A stretch of DNA of 64,000 nucleotides, taken from NCBI RefSeq assembly GCF_008801815.1, contig NZ_VZOX01000011.1. One strand, given 5' to 3'. The position numbers and the translations under genes are program-made. The notes under the pieces were generated by a model, which worked only from the letters and a program-made list of their open reading frames with translations, searched no databases and was not told the origin of the DNA. Shown here piece by piece: positions 26,628 through 36,455 of the stretch; the first letter of the stretch is position 1, and every line of letters begins with the position of its first letter. This stretch comes from Edwardsiella anguillarum. GTDB taxonomy: Bacteria; Pseudomonadota; Gammaproteobacteria; Enterobacterales; Enterobacteriaceae.

Positions 26628-27683
26628 ATGAAGCCGATATTCAGCAGGGGTCCTTCCCTGCAACTGCGACTTTTTTTGGCGGTGGTGGCGGCGGTAGGAC
26701 TGGTGGTGGCTGACAGCCGTTTGGGCATGTTTCAGCAGATCCGCGCCTACCTCGATACCTCCGTGAGTCCGTTCTATTATCTGTCCAACGGTCCCCGTCA
26801 GTTCCTGGATACCCTCTCCAATACCTTCGCCACCCGCGATCGGCTGGAGCTGGAGAACCGGGCGCTTCGTCAAGAACTCTTATTAAAAAACAGCGATCTG
26901 CTGCTACAGGGACAATTGAAGCAGGAAAACGCGCGCCTGCGCGAACTGTTGGGGTCGCCGCTGCGTCAGGATGAACACAAGATGGTGACCCAGGTCATCT
27001 CTGCGCTGCCCGATCCCTACAGCGATCAGGTGGTGATCGATAAGGGCAGCAGCAGCGGCGTTTACTTCGGTCAGCCGGTGATCAGCGACAAAGGGGTGGT
27101 CGGCCAGGTAGTGGCGGTCGGTAAAGCGACCAGCCGGGTGCTGCTGATCTGCAACGCCTCCCATGCGCTGCCGATCCAGGTGCTGCGCAACGATATCCGC
27201 GTGCTGGCCGCCGGTAACGGCTGCAGCGACGATCTGCAGCTGGAGCACCTGCCGGCGAATACCGATATTCGCGTCGGCGATGTGCTGGTGACCTCCGGCC
27301 TGGGCGGCCGCTTCCCGGAGGGCTACCCAGTGGCGGTGGTTTCATCGGTGAAGGTGGATAACCAGCGGGCCTATACGGTGATCAAGGCGCGGCCGACCGC
27401 CGGTCTGCAGCGCCTGCGCTACCTGCTGCTGCTGTGGAGCGGCGATCGCGACGGCACCCTACCGCTGCCGCCGGATGCGGTACAGCGGGTGGCCAACGAG
27501 CGCCTGATGCAGATGATGCCGCAGGTGCTGCCGCCGCCGTCGGCGATGGGGCCACCGGCGCCGCCGCCCGCATCGAACGCCGGATCTGCGCCGACGCCTC
27601 CCGCCGCCCCCGCGGCGGGAAGTGCGAAGCCGGCCGTCGCGCCGGGTACGGCGGCACAGGGCCGTAAACAGGAGGTGCGTTGA
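26628..27683 (+). CDS. mreC: Cell shape protein MreC
   Basis: MreC is a bitopic inner-membrane protein linking MreB to periplasmic PBP2 and RodA. The 351 residues comprise a short cytosolic tail and a membrane helix at about 13-30. A coiled coil follows at about 65-105 (DRLELENRALRQELLLKN), then beta domains with DKGSSSGVYFGQPV and GDVLVTSGLGGRFPEGYPV. A Pro/Ala-rich C-terminus spans about 300-345. It overlaps mreD by one base (TGATG). Confidence 0.96.
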   Translation: MKPIFSRGPSLQLRLFLAVVAAVGLVVADSRLGMFQQIRAYLDTSVSPFYYLSNGPRQFLDTLSNTFATRDRLELENRALRQELLLKNSDLLLQGQLKQENARLRELLGSPLRQDEHKMVTQVISALPDPYSDQVVIDKGSSSGVYFGQPVISDKGVVGQVVAVGKATSRVLLICNASHALPIQVLRNDIRVLAAGNGCSDDLQLEHLPANTDIRVGDVLVTSGLGGRFPEGYPVAVVSSVKVDNQRAYTVIKARPTAGLQRLRYLLLLWSGDRDGTLPLPPDAVQRVANERLMQMMPQVLPPPSAMGPPAPPPASNAGSAPTPPAAPAAGSAKPAVAPGTAAQGRKQEVR

Positions 27684-28171
27684 TGTCGGGATACCGTAGC
27701 CATGGACGCTGGATTATCTGGCTGTTCTTCCTGCTGGCCTATGTGCTGCAGATCATGCCCTGGCCGGATAATATCGCCATGTTTCGCCCCAACTGGCTGG
27801 CGCTGTTTCTGATTTACTGGACCATGGCGCTGCCGCACCGGGTTAACGTCGGCACCGGCTTTCTGCTGGGGCTGGGGTGGGATCTGATCCTGGGGTCAAC
27901 TCTGGGGATCCGCGCGCTGGCCTTTAGCCTGCTGGCCTATCTGGTGGCCTTTAAGTTTCAGCTGCTGCGCAATATGGCGCTGTGGCAGCAGGCCCTGATG
28001 GTCATGGTGCTGACGGCGGCGATGGACATCGTGATTTTCTGGGGGGAGTTTGTGGTCACGAGCGCCGCATTCCGCCCGGAAGTATTCTGGAGTAGTGTAG
28101 TGAACGGGCTGCTATGGCCGTGGCTGTTCCTGCTGATGCGTAAGGTGCGCCGCCAGTTTGCCGTGCAGTGA
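27683..28171 (+). CDS. mreD: Cell shape protein MreD
   Basis: MreD is a five- to six-helix inner-membrane partner of MreC in the elongasome. The 162-residue product (MSGYRSHGRWIIWLFFLLAY...) has the E. coli length. The ATG at 27683 shares a base with the mreC TGA and has AGGAGGT 8 bases upstream; a TTG one codon earlier is unlikely. It is last of mreBCD, with yhdE 40 bases on. Confidence 0.95.
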   Translation: MSGYRSHGRWIIWLFFLLAYVLQIMPWPDNIAMFRPNWLALFLIYWTMALPHRVNVGTGFLLGLGWDLILGSTLGIRALAFSLLAYLVAFKFQLLRNMALWQQALMVMVLTAAMDIVIFWGEFVVTSAAFRPEVFWSSVVNGLLWPWLFLLMRKVRRQFAVQ

Positions 28172-28211
28172 CGGCGCGCGGCGGCGCTGAATACAGGGTT
28201 ATCGAAAGCGT

Positions 28212-28805
28212 ATGTGTGAAATCTATCTGGCCTCTGGCTCCCCGCGTCGGCGCGAACTGCTGACGCTGATGGCGATTCCCTTTGAGCGTTTAACGCTGAC
28301 AGTGGAGGAGCAGCGCCGCCAGAACGAGGCGCCGCTGGCGTATGTTTGTCGCCTGTCGCGTGACAAGGCGCAGGCCGGCGTGGCCGCCGCGGCGCAGGAT
28401 CGTCCGGTGCTGGGGGCGGATACCATCGTGGTACTCGACGGCGAGGTGCTGGAGAAGCCGCAGGATCCGGCGCAGGCGGCGCTGATGCTGCGGCGCCTGT
28501 CCGGGCGTAGCCATCAGGTGATCACGGCGCTGACCCTGGCCGATCGGCGAGACTGCCTCAGCTGCCACGTGGCGACCGAGGTGACCTTCTGTCCCCTGAG
28601 CGAGGCGCAGATCGCCGACTATGTGGCCAGCGGCGAGCCGCTGGACAAGGCCGGCGCCTACGGCATTCAGGGCAAGGGGGGCTGTTTCGTCCGCGCGATC
28701 AACGGCAGTTACCATGCGGTGGTGGGACTGCCGCTGGTGGAGACCCGCGAGCTGCTGGCACGCTTTATGGCGTTAAAGGATGTGAGGAGAGAGCATGACA
28801 ACTGA
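28212..28805 (+). CDS. yhdE: Maf-family nucleotide pyrophosphatase YhdE
   Basis: Maf proteins hydrolyse dTTP, UTP and modified pyrimidine nucleotides as house-cleaning enzymes. The 197-residue protein begins MCEIYLASGSPRRRELL, the Maf signature, and keeps LSRDKAQ, VLGADTIVVLDG and DKAGAYGIQGKGG. It overlaps the start of rng by 11 bases, as expected for the conserved mre-yhdE-rng cluster. Confidence 0.95.
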   Translation: MCEIYLASGSPRRRELLTLMAIPFERLTLTVEEQRRQNEAPLAYVCRLSRDKAQAGVAAAAQDRPVLGADTIVVLDGEVLEKPQDPAQAALMLRRLSGRSHQVITALTLADRRDCLSCHVATEVTFCPLSEAQIADYVASGEPLDKAGAYGIQGKGGCFVRAINGSYHAVVGLPLVETRELLARFMALKDVRREHDN

Positions 28806-30264
28806 ACTGTTGGTTAACGTTACCCCATCGGAAACGCGCGTAGCCTATATCGATGGCGGTATCCTGCAGGAGATCCATATTGAGCGCGAGTCCAAGCGCG
28901 GCATCGTCGGCAATATATACAAAGGGCGCGTGAGCCGGGTTTTGCCCGGAATGCAGGCGGCCTTTGTAGATATTGGTCTGGAGAAGGCGGCGTTTCTGCA
29001 CGCCTCCGATATCATGCCGCACACCGAGTGCGTTGCCGGTGACGAACAGAAGAACTTTCACGTGCGCGATATCGCCGAGCTGGTGCGTCAGGGACAGGAT
29101 CTGATGGTGCAGGTGGTGAAGGATCCGCTGGGGACCAAGGGGGCGCGGCTGACCACCGATATTACCCTGCCGTCGCGCTATCTGGTGTTTATGCCGGGGG
29201 CCAGCCACGTCGGGGTATCGCAGCGCATCGACAGCGAGGCGGAGCGTGAGCGCCTGAAGGCGATCGTCGCCCCGCACTGCGACGAACTGGGCGGCTTTAT
29301 TATCCGCACGGCGGCGGAGGGGGCCGACGACGAGGAGCTGGCGCAGGACGCCGCTTTTCTCAAGCGCCTGTGGATCAAGGTGATGGAGCGCAAGCGGCGC
29401 AATAAGACCAAGTGCACGCTGTACGGTGAGCTGGCGCTGGCGCAGCGGGTGCTGCGCGACTTTGCCGGGGCTCCGCTGGATCGCATCCGGGTGGACTCGC
29501 GTCTGACCTACGATCTGCTGCAGGACTTCACCCGCGAATACATGCCGGAGATGACCCCCTGCCTGGAGCTGTACAGCGGTAAGCAGCCGATCTTTGACAT
29601 GTACGATGTGGAGAACGAGATCCAGCGGGCGCTGGAGCGTCGGGTGGAGCTGAAGTCGGGCGGCTATCTGATCATCGATCAGACCGAGGCGATGACCACC
29701 ATCGACATTAACACCGGCGCCTTCGTCGGCCACCGCAATCTGGATGAGACCATCTTCAATACCAACATAGAGGCGACCCAGGCCATTGCCCGCCAGCTGC
29801 GCCTGCGTAACCTGGGCGGCATCATCATCATCGACTTTATCGACATGAGCGGCGAGGATCACCGGCGCCGGGTGCTGCACTCCCTGGAGCAGGCTCTCAG
29901 TAAGGATCGGGCAAAAACCAGCATCAATGGCTTTTCGCAGCTAGGCTTGGTAGAGATGACCCGTAAGCGTACCCGTGAGAGCATCGAGCACGTGCTGTGC
30001 GGCGAGTGCCCTACCTGTCACGGCCGCGGTACGGTGAAAACCGTGGAGACGGTGTGCTACGAGATCCTGCGCGAGATCGTGCGGGTACACCATGCCTATG
30101 ACAGCGATCGCTTCCTGGTGTATGCCTCCCCGGCGGTGGGCGAGGCGCTGAAGAGCGAAGAGTCCCACGCTCTGGCGGAGGTCGAGCTGTTTGTCGGCAA
30201 ACAGGTTAAAGTACAGATTGAGCCGCTCTACAGTCAGGAGCAGTTCGACGTGGTGATGATGTAA
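28795..30264 (+). CDS. rng: Ribonuclease G
   Basis: RNase G is an endoribonuclease that matures the 16S rRNA 5' end and decays some mRNAs. The 489 residues match E. coli. They include an N-terminal S1 domain (about 35-125) and the catalytic aspartates D304 (TTIDINTG) and D347 (IIIIDFIDM). The zinc-link cysteines C405 and C408 lie in ECPTCHGRG. Its start overlaps yhdE. Confidence 0.97.
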   Translation: MTTELLVNVTPSETRVAYIDGGILQEIHIERESKRGIVGNIYKGRVSRVLPGMQAAFVDIGLEKAAFLHASDIMPHTECVAGDEQKNFHVRDIAELVRQGQDLMVQVVKDPLGTKGARLTTDITLPSRYLVFMPGASHVGVSQRIDSEAERERLKAIVAPHCDELGGFIIRTAAEGADDEELAQDAAFLKRLWIKVMERKRRNKTKCTLYGELALAQRVLRDFAGAPLDRIRVDSRLTYDLLQDFTREYMPEMTPCLELYSGKQPIFDMYDVENEIQRALERRVELKSGGYLIIDQTEAMTTIDINTGAFVGHRNLDETIFNTNIEATQAIARQLRLRNLGGIIIIDFIDMSGEDHRRRVLHSLEQALSKDRAKTSINGFSQLGLVEMTRKRTRESIEHVLCGECPTCHGRGTVKTVETVCYEILREIVRVHHAYDSDRFLVYASPAVGEALKSEESHALAEVELFVGKQVKVQIEPLYSQEQFDVVMM

Positions 30265-30326
30265 CGGCGCTGACGCCGGGGACGGGATCGATCCGCTGGG
30301 TCATGTTTGAACGATAGGAGAACGGC

Positions 30327-33300
30327 GTGAGGCGACTGCCCGGTTACCTGCTGGCAACGCTGGCGACCCTGATAGTGCTGGTCGCTTTGCTGGTGAGCGG
30401 GCTGCGTTTACTGCTGCCGCACATCGACAGCGTGCGCCCGCAGATCGCCGCGCGCCTCGGCCAGTTTATCGGCGCGCCGCTGACCATCGGCGCGCTGAGC
30501 GCCAGCTGGCAATCCTTTGGCCCCACGCTGGAGGCGCGCGACATCGCCCTGCAGGGGGCGCAGGGGCAGCTGCAGGTACGGCGCATGACGCTGGGGCTGG
30601 ATGTCTGGCAGTCGCTGCTGCACGCGCGTCCGCAGTTTCGCGATCTGACGTTTTATCAGCTGCAGGCCAGCACCGATCGCCCGCTGGCGCGCGAAGAGGG
30701 CCATGGCGGCCTGAAGCGCGACGAGCTGAGCAACATCTTCCTGCGCCAGTTTGACCACTTTACCCTGCGCGACAGTCGCCTGAGTTTCCCCTCGCCCTCG
30801 GGCACCCAACTGCAACTGACCATTCCGCAACTGACCTGGCTGAACAGCCCGGATCGTCATCGTGCCGAGGGTGAGGTGAGTTTTACCACCCCACAGGGGC
30901 AACATGGCACCCTCCAGGTCCGCATGGATCTGCGCGATAAAAACGGCTTGCTCAGCGATGGTGAACTCTACCTACAGGCGCAGCAGATCGACCTTACCCC
31001 CTGGCTGAGCCGTTGGGTCAACCGCAACACCGGGGTGAGCGGCGCTGACTTCAGCTTAGATGCCTGGTTGACCATCCATAAAGGCGAGATGCAGGCGGCG
31101 CAGATCCGTCTGCGTGACGGCCAGGCTGACTGGCAAGCGTCCAGCCAGCGCCACCGTTTAACCGTCGATGATCTGACGCTGCGTGCCGCGCGTTACCAGG
31201 ATGGCTGGCGCCTGGATGTCCCGCGCCTGAATCTGGCGACGGATGGCCAATCTTGGCCGGCAGGGAGTCTGAGCCTGCTCTACCTGCCCAGGCAGGGGAC
31301 GGCGCAGGATGAAGAGCTGCGGCTGCGGGCCACCGATCTGCAGCTGGCGCGCATTACGCCGCTGCTGCCGACCTTCAGCTTCCTGTCTCCGGCGCTGGTG
31401 GAGCCGCTGCAGCGTCTGCAGCCGCAGGGGTACATCAGCCGGGTGGGCGTCGATATTCCGCTGCAGCATCCCGAGCGCAGCCGGGTGCTGGCCGATTGGC
31501 GCGGCGTCAGCTGGCAGCCCTGGAAGCTGCTGCCCGGCATCGATCGCTTCAGCGGCTCCCTGAGCGGCAGCGGGCAGGATGCTCGGCTGCGTTTCACCCT
31601 GAAAGACAGTACGCTACCTTATGCTGCGATGTTCCGGGCGCCGCTGTCGGTGCAGCGCGCCAGCGGCGCGGTCAACTTTACCCGCGATGCTCAGGGGTGG
31701 ACGCTGAGCGGACAGGATGTGGATGTGCAGGCGCGCGCCCTGTGGAGTCACGGCGGCTTTCGCTACCATCAGCCGACGACGGGGCCGGCGCTGCTCAGTA
31801 TTCTGGCCGGGATTCGCCTGACGGACGCCCGCGAGGCCTGGCGCTATTTCCCCGAGCCACTGATGGGAACGGCGCTGACGGACTACCTGAGCGGGGCGCT
31901 GGAGGGGGGCACGGTGGAGAACGCCACGCTGCTGTATGACGGCGATCCGCAGCAGTTCCCCTATCCGCACCACGACGGTCAGTTTCAGGTCTATGTGCCG
32001 CTGCGCCAGGCCACCTTCCGCTTTCAGCCGGACTGGGCCCCGCTGACCGATCTGTCCATCGACCTCAATTTCCTGAACGACGGACTGTGGATGTTTGCCC
32101 CGTCGGCCCATCTGGGGGCGGCGCGCGGCAGCGCTATTCACGCGGATATCCCGCAGTATGGCGCCGAGCGCCTGCTGATCCGCGCCGGAGTGTCCGGCAG
32201 CGGCAAGGCGGTGCGCGACTATTTCATGCTGTCGCCGCTGAAAAGCTCCGTGGGCGCGACGCTGGATGAGCTGCAGGTGGGCGGCGACGTGACGGGGCGC
32301 CTGGATCTGGATATTCCGCTCGACGGTGGCGATACCCGCGCCCGCGGAGAGGTGCGCCTGGACAATAACTCACTGTTTATCAAGCCCCTCGGCAGCCAGA
32401 TGCAGGGGGTCAGCGGCGCGTTTCGCTTCGACGATGGTCGCCTGCAGAGCGATCGGCTGCGCGCCCACTGGCTGGGGCAGCCGCTGACGCTGCAGTTTGC
32501 CACCGTACCCCAGGCCGATCGGTATCAGGTCGCGGTCGATCTGAATGGCGACTGGCTGCCGGCCCGTCTGCCGTGGCTGCCGTCGGGTATGGATACGCGT
32601 CTGCAGGGGAACGCCCCCTGGCAGGGTAAGGTGGCGATCGATCTGCCTGACCGCGGCGCCAGCCGCTATCAGGTCGACGTCGAGGCTGACCTGCGCGCGG
32701 TGGCCAGTACGCTGCCCGCGCCGCTGACGAAAGCGGCCGGCGCGGCCCAGCGGCTGAAGGTTAACGCCGACGGCGATATGGTGGGCTTTACGCTCAACGG
32801 CAGTCTGGGCCGCGACAGCCATTTTGCCGCGAACGTGGCGCTCGGCCCGCGCGGCGTGGCGCTGGACAGCCTGAGCTGGGACAGCCAGAGCAGCGCTGCG
32901 CCGCAGACGCAGCCCGGTCAGGCCACGCTGCGCCTGCCGCCGCTGGACGGCGCCGGGTGGCTGGCCCTGCTAGCGGCGCCGCTGTCGTCGCAGTTGGATA
33001 GCCGCAGCGTGCTGCGTCTGCCGGCGCAGATAACCCTTTCTACGCCGCGGCTGCTGCTGGGTGGGCAGGCCTGGCACCAGCTGAGCCTGGCGCTGACGCG
33101 CCAGGGGGAGACGACGCATCTGCGCGCCGATGGCCGCGAAATCCGCGGTACCGCGCGTCTGGGCGCCGGGCAGCTGAGCGCTGCGCTGGACTTTCTGTAC
33201 TACGATCCCCAGCCGATGATGCCGGGGAGCGCGGCGCCCATCGCCCGGCCGGTCGCCGGTCAGCCGCCCCTGTTTCGCCGCTGGCCGGCCATGCAGCTGC

Positions 33301-34109
33301 GCTGTCAGTCGTGCTGGTTTATGGGGCAAAACCTGGGGAAAGTGGCCGCCGATATGCGGGTGGAGGGAGATACCCTGCGGCTGACGGATGGCCTGCTGGA
33401 CAGCGGTAACACTCGTCTGACGCTGAGTGGCCGCTGGCAGCAGCAGGACGGCATCAGCCGGACGCAGATCAGCGGGGTGCTGCAGGGGGCGAACCTGACG
33501 GACAGCGCGGACTTTTTTGGCCAGACCCTGCCGCTGAAGCAGTCCGCCTTTAAGGGCGAGTACGATCTCCGCTGGCAGGGGGAGCCCTGGCAGCCGCGCG
33601 TAGAGACGCTGGATGGCGCGCTGCGGGTGAGCCTGGGCAAGGGGGTGCTTGAGAGCATGGATACCGGGCGCGCCGGTCAGCTGCTGCGCCTGGTGAGCTT
33701 TGATGCTCTGCTGCGCAAGCTGCGGCTGGACTTTAGCGACACCTTCGGCGAAGGCTTCTACTTCGATGGCATCAAGGGGCATATCGCCCTACAGCACGGG
33801 GTGATGTCGACGGACGATCTGCTGATCGATGGCCTTTCTGCGGACGTGGCGATGAACGGCACGGTGAACCTGGTGACCCAGCGGATCGATATGCAGGCGG
33901 TGATCGCGCCGGAGCTGTCGGCGACGGTCGGCGTGGCCACCGCCTTTGCCGTTAACCCGGTGGTGGGGGCCGCGGTCTTTGCCGCGTCAAAAGTGCTGGC
34001 GCCATTGTGGAATAAAATATCGCTGATACGCTACAACATAAGCGGCGGGCTCGACAGCCCGACGATCCATGAAGTGTTACGTCAGCCGAAGAAGGAGAAG
34101 GCACAATGA
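30327..34109 (+). CDS. yhdP: YhdP, AsmA-like intermembrane phospholipid transport protein
   Basis: YhdP is a very long AsmA-family bridge protein that, with TamB and YdbH, carries phospholipids to the outer membrane. The 1260 residues (E. coli 1266) start with one membrane helix (about 7-28) followed by a periplasmic beta-rich groove. The conserved C-terminal part includes FDALLRKLRLDFSDTFGEGF, FDGIKGHI and SLIRYNISGGLDSP. Translation begins at a GTG (30327) with AGGAG 7 bases upstream. The stop overlaps the next gene (ATGA). Confidence 0.94.
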   Translation: MRRLPGYLLATLATLIVLVALLVSGLRLLLPHIDSVRPQIAARLGQFIGAPLTIGALSASWQSFGPTLEARDIALQGAQGQLQVRRMTLGLDVWQSLLHARPQFRDLTFYQLQASTDRPLAREEGHGGLKRDELSNIFLRQFDHFTLRDSRLSFPSPSGTQLQLTIPQLTWLNSPDRHRAEGEVSFTTPQGQHGTLQVRMDLRDKNGLLSDGELYLQAQQIDLTPWLSRWVNRNTGVSGADFSLDAWLTIHKGEMQAAQIRLRDGQADWQASSQRHRLTVDDLTLRAARYQDGWRLDVPRLNLATDGQSWPAGSLSLLYLPRQGTAQDEELRLRATDLQLARITPLLPTFSFLSPALVEPLQRLQPQGYISRVGVDIPLQHPERSRVLADWRGVSWQPWKLLPGIDRFSGSLSGSGQDARLRFTLKDSTLPYAAMFRAPLSVQRASGAVNFTRDAQGWTLSGQDVDVQARALWSHGGFRYHQPTTGPALLSILAGIRLTDAREAWRYFPEPLMGTALTDYLSGALEGGTVENATLLYDGDPQQFPYPHHDGQFQVYVPLRQATFRFQPDWAPLTDLSIDLNFLNDGLWMFAPSAHLGAARGSAIHADIPQYGAERLLIRAGVSGSGKAVRDYFMLSPLKSSVGATLDELQVGGDVTGRLDLDIPLDGGDTRARGEVRLDNNSLFIKPLGSQMQGVSGAFRFDDGRLQSDRLRAHWLGQPLTLQFATVPQADRYQVAVDLNGDWLPARLPWLPSGMDTRLQGNAPWQGKVAIDLPDRGASRYQVDVEADLRAVASTLPAPLTKAAGAAQRLKVNADGDMVGFTLNGSLGRDSHFAANVALGPRGVALDSLSWDSQSSAAPQTQPGQATLRLPPLDGAGWLALLAAPLSSQLDSRSVLRLPAQITLSTPRLLLGGQAWHQLSLALTRQGETTHLRADGREIRGTARLGAGQLSAALDFLYYDPQPMMPGSAAPIARPVAGQPPLFRRWPAMQLRCQSCWFMGQNLGKVAADMRVEGDTLRLTDGLLDSGNTRLTLSGRWQQQDGISRTQISGVLQGANLTDSADFFGQTLPLKQSAFKGEYDLRWQGEPWQPRVETLDGALRVSLGKGVLESMDTGRAGQLLRLVSFDALLRKLRLDFSDTFGEGFYFDGIKGHIALQHGVMSTDDLLIDGLSADVAMNGTVNLVTQRIDMQAVIAPELSATVGVATAFAVNPVVGAAVFAASKVLAPLWNKISLIRYNISGGLDSPTIHEVLRQPKKEKAQ

Positions 34110-34948
34110 GGAATGCCAACGTCGCCTTACTGCAACTGTGTAGCGGTGAAAACAGCCGCGCCAACCTGGCGCAGATTGAGCAGCAGTTGAAGCAGCTCAA
34201 CGGCAATATCAGGCTGGCGCTGACCCCGGAGAATGCGCTGCTGTTCAGCGACGCCGCGGGGTACCGCCAGCACGCCGAGCGGGAGGGTGACGGTCCGCTC
34301 CAGGCGGCGGTGCGCGAGCTGGCGCGCCGCTACGGGGTGTGGCTGTTGGTCGGTTCGATGCCGCTATACAGCCGCGAGGACGCCGGCTGCATTACCTCAA
34401 GTAGCCTGCTGTTTGATGACGGCGGCGCGCTGCGCGCCCGCTACGACAAGCTGCACATGTTCGACGTCGAGGTGCGTGACGCGCATGGCCGCTATCGTGA
34501 GTCTGACGTTTACCGCCATGGCGAACTGCTGACGGTGGTGGATACGCCTGTGGGGCGTCTGGGGATGACCATCTGCTACGATCTGCGCTTTCCCGGACTG
34601 TTCCAGGCGCTGCGCGCGCAGGGGGCGGAGCTTATCTCGGTGCCGGCCGCCTTTACCCGGGTGACGGGCGAGGCGCACTGGGAGGTGCTGCTGCGCGCCC
34701 GGGCGATTGAAAACCAGTGCTATATCCTGGCGCCGGCCCAGGTCGGCAGCCACGGCGCGACCCGGCGTACCTGGGGCCACAGCATGGCGGTGGACGGCTG
34801 GGGCCGCGTGCTGCAGCAGAACGCCGATGCCGTACGGCCGATAAAGATTAAAGTGAACACCAACTCACTGAGCGTGCTGCGCGGGCAGATGCCGCTGGCA
34901 CAGCACAACCGATTCCAGCCTGAGCTGATCCATCTTCACCAAGGGTAA
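34106..34948 (+). CDS. Nitrilase-family amidohydrolase (Nit-like)
   Basis: This 280-residue carbon-nitrogen hydrolase has the E42-K115-C157 triad, in LTPENALLF, RYDKLHMFDVEV and GMTICYDLRFP. The KLHMFDVE and CYDLRFP context resembles the Nit1/NitN branch, whose members act as deaminated-glutathione amidases in metabolite repair. It overlaps yhdP by 4 bases and ends 7 bases before tldD, so it sits within the rng-yhdP-tldD operon. E. coli K-12 lacks this gene here, while Yersinia-type genomes have it. The exact substrate is inferred. Confidence 0.88.
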   Translation: MRNANVALLQLCSGENSRANLAQIEQQLKQLNGNIRLALTPENALLFSDAAGYRQHAEREGDGPLQAAVRELARRYGVWLLVGSMPLYSREDAGCITSSSLLFDDGGALRARYDKLHMFDVEVRDAHGRYRESDVYRHGELLTVVDTPVGRLGMTICYDLRFPGLFQALRAQGAELISVPAAFTRVTGEAHWEVLLRARAIENQCYILAPAQVGSHGATRRTWGHSMAVDGWGRVLQQNADAVRPIKIKVNTNSLSVLRGQMPLAQHNRFQPELIHLHQG

Positions 34949-34955
34949 AAACACC

Positions 34956-36401
34956 ATGAGTCTGACGTTTGTCAGTGAGCAGTTACTGGCTGCCAATAAC
35001 CTGAATCATCAGGATTTATATAATGTCTTGGGGCAGTTGAACGCCCGCCGCCTGGACTATGCCGATCTCTATTTTCAGTCCAGCGTCCACGAATCCTGGG
35101 TATTGGAAGATCGCATCATTAAAGAGGGCTCTTACCATATCGATCAGGGGGTGGGGGTGCGGGCCATCCACGGTGAAAAGACCGGGTTCGCCTATGCCGA
35201 TCAGATAACCCTGCAGGCGCTGACCCAGAGTGCCCACGCCGCGCGCAGCATCGTGCGTGAGCAGGGCGATGGGCGGGCGCACACCCTGGGAGGGCTCAAG
35301 GCGGTTTCCCGCTACGGCACGCACTCCCCGCTCGATAGCCTGCCGCGCGAGGAGAAGATCGCGCTGCTGGCGCAGGTCGATCGGGTGGCGCGGGCGGCCG
35401 ATGCCCGGGTTCAGGAGGTGAACGCCAGCCTGACCGGGGTGTATGAGCTGGTGCTGGTGGCCGCCAGCGACGGCACGCTGGCGGCGGACGTACGGCCGCT
35501 GGTGCGCCTCTCCGTCAGCGTGCTGGTAGAGCAGGATGGCCGCCGTGAGCGCGGCAGCAGCGGCGGCGGCGGCCGCTTTGGCTATGACTACTTCCTGACC
35601 CCCCGCGACGGCGAGGTGTGTGCCGATGCTTATGCGCGCGAGGCGGTACGCATGGCGCTGGTCAACCTGCACGCCAAGGCGGCGCCGGCCGGTACCATGC
35701 CGGTGGTGCTCGGCGCCGGCTGGCCGGGGGTGCTGCTGCACGAGGCGGTCGGCCACGGGCTGGAGGGGGACTTTAACCGGCGCGGCACCTCCGTGTTCAG
35801 CGGTCAGCTGGGCCAGCAGGTGGCCTCGCCGCTGTGTACCGTGGTGGACGACGGTACGCTGGAGGCGCGGCGCGGCTCGCTGGCGGTGGACGACGAAGGG
35901 GTGCCCGGCCAGTACAACGTGCTGATTGAGAACGGAGTGCTGCGCGGCTATATGCAGGATAAGCTCAACGCCCGCCTGATGGGGATGGCGCCGACCGGCA
36001 ACGGCCGCCGCGAATCCTATGCCCACCTGCCGATGCCGCGGATGACCAACACCTATATGCTGGCCGGCGAGAGCACGCCGCAGGCGATTATCGAGAGCGT
36101 GGAGTATGGGTTGTATGCCCCTAACTTCGCCGGTGGTCAGGTCGATATCACCTCCGGTAAGTTTGTCTTCTCCACTTCGGAAGCCTATCTGATCGAGAAG
36201 GGACGGATCACCCATCCGGTGAAGGGGGCGACCCTGATCGGCTCCGGCATTGAGGCGATGCAGCAGATCTCGATGGTCGGCAACGATCTAGCGCTGGATA
36301 AGGGCGTCGGGGTCTGCGGAAAAGAGGGGCAGAGCGTGCCGGTCGGCGTCGGCCAGCCGACGCTGAAGCTGGATGCGATGACCGTCGGCGGCACCGCCTG
36401 A
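34956..36401 (+). CDS. tldD: TldD, metalloprotease subunit
   Basis: TldD and TldE (PmbA) form a zinc protease that processes microcin B17 leader and CcdA and degrades unfolded peptides. The 481-residue protein has the HExxxH zinc motif at H262-H267 (HEAVGHGLEGDF) and the conserved LINARLMGMAPTGNGRRESY-type region, with a glycine-rich C-terminus. It is last in the operon, followed by a strong hairpin. Confidence 0.96.
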   Translation: MSLTFVSEQLLAANNLNHQDLYNVLGQLNARRLDYADLYFQSSVHESWVLEDRIIKEGSYHIDQGVGVRAIHGEKTGFAYADQITLQALTQSAHAARSIVREQGDGRAHTLGGLKAVSRYGTHSPLDSLPREEKIALLAQVDRVARAADARVQEVNASLTGVYELVLVAASDGTLAADVRPLVRLSVSVLVEQDGRRERGSSGGGGRFGYDYFLTPRDGEVCADAYAREAVRMALVNLHAKAAPAGTMPVVLGAGWPGVLLHEAVGHGLEGDFNRRGTSVFSGQLGQQVASPLCTVVDDGTLEARRGSLAVDDEGVPGQYNVLIENGVLRGYMQDKLNARLMGMAPTGNGRRESYAHLPMPRMTNTYMLAGESTPQAIIESVEYGLYAPNFAGGQVDITSGKFVFSTSEAYLIEKGRITHPVKGATLIGSGIEAMQQISMVGNDLALDKGVGVCGKEGQSVPVGVGQPTLKLDAMTVGGTA

Positions 36402-36430
36402 GTTCGGCGCGATTCGCCACGGTATGTCCC

Positions 36431-36454
36431 GCGGGCCGGCATTTGCCGGCCCGC
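36431..36454. terminator. Bidirectional hairpin between tldD and aaeR
   Basis: GCGGGCCGGC (36431-36440), loop ATTT, then GCCGGCCCGC (36445-36454) form a perfect 10-bp GC-rich stem between convergent genes. A short T-rich tail (CTATTTCT) follows on the plus strand. Confidence 0.7.
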
Positions 36455-36455
36455 G

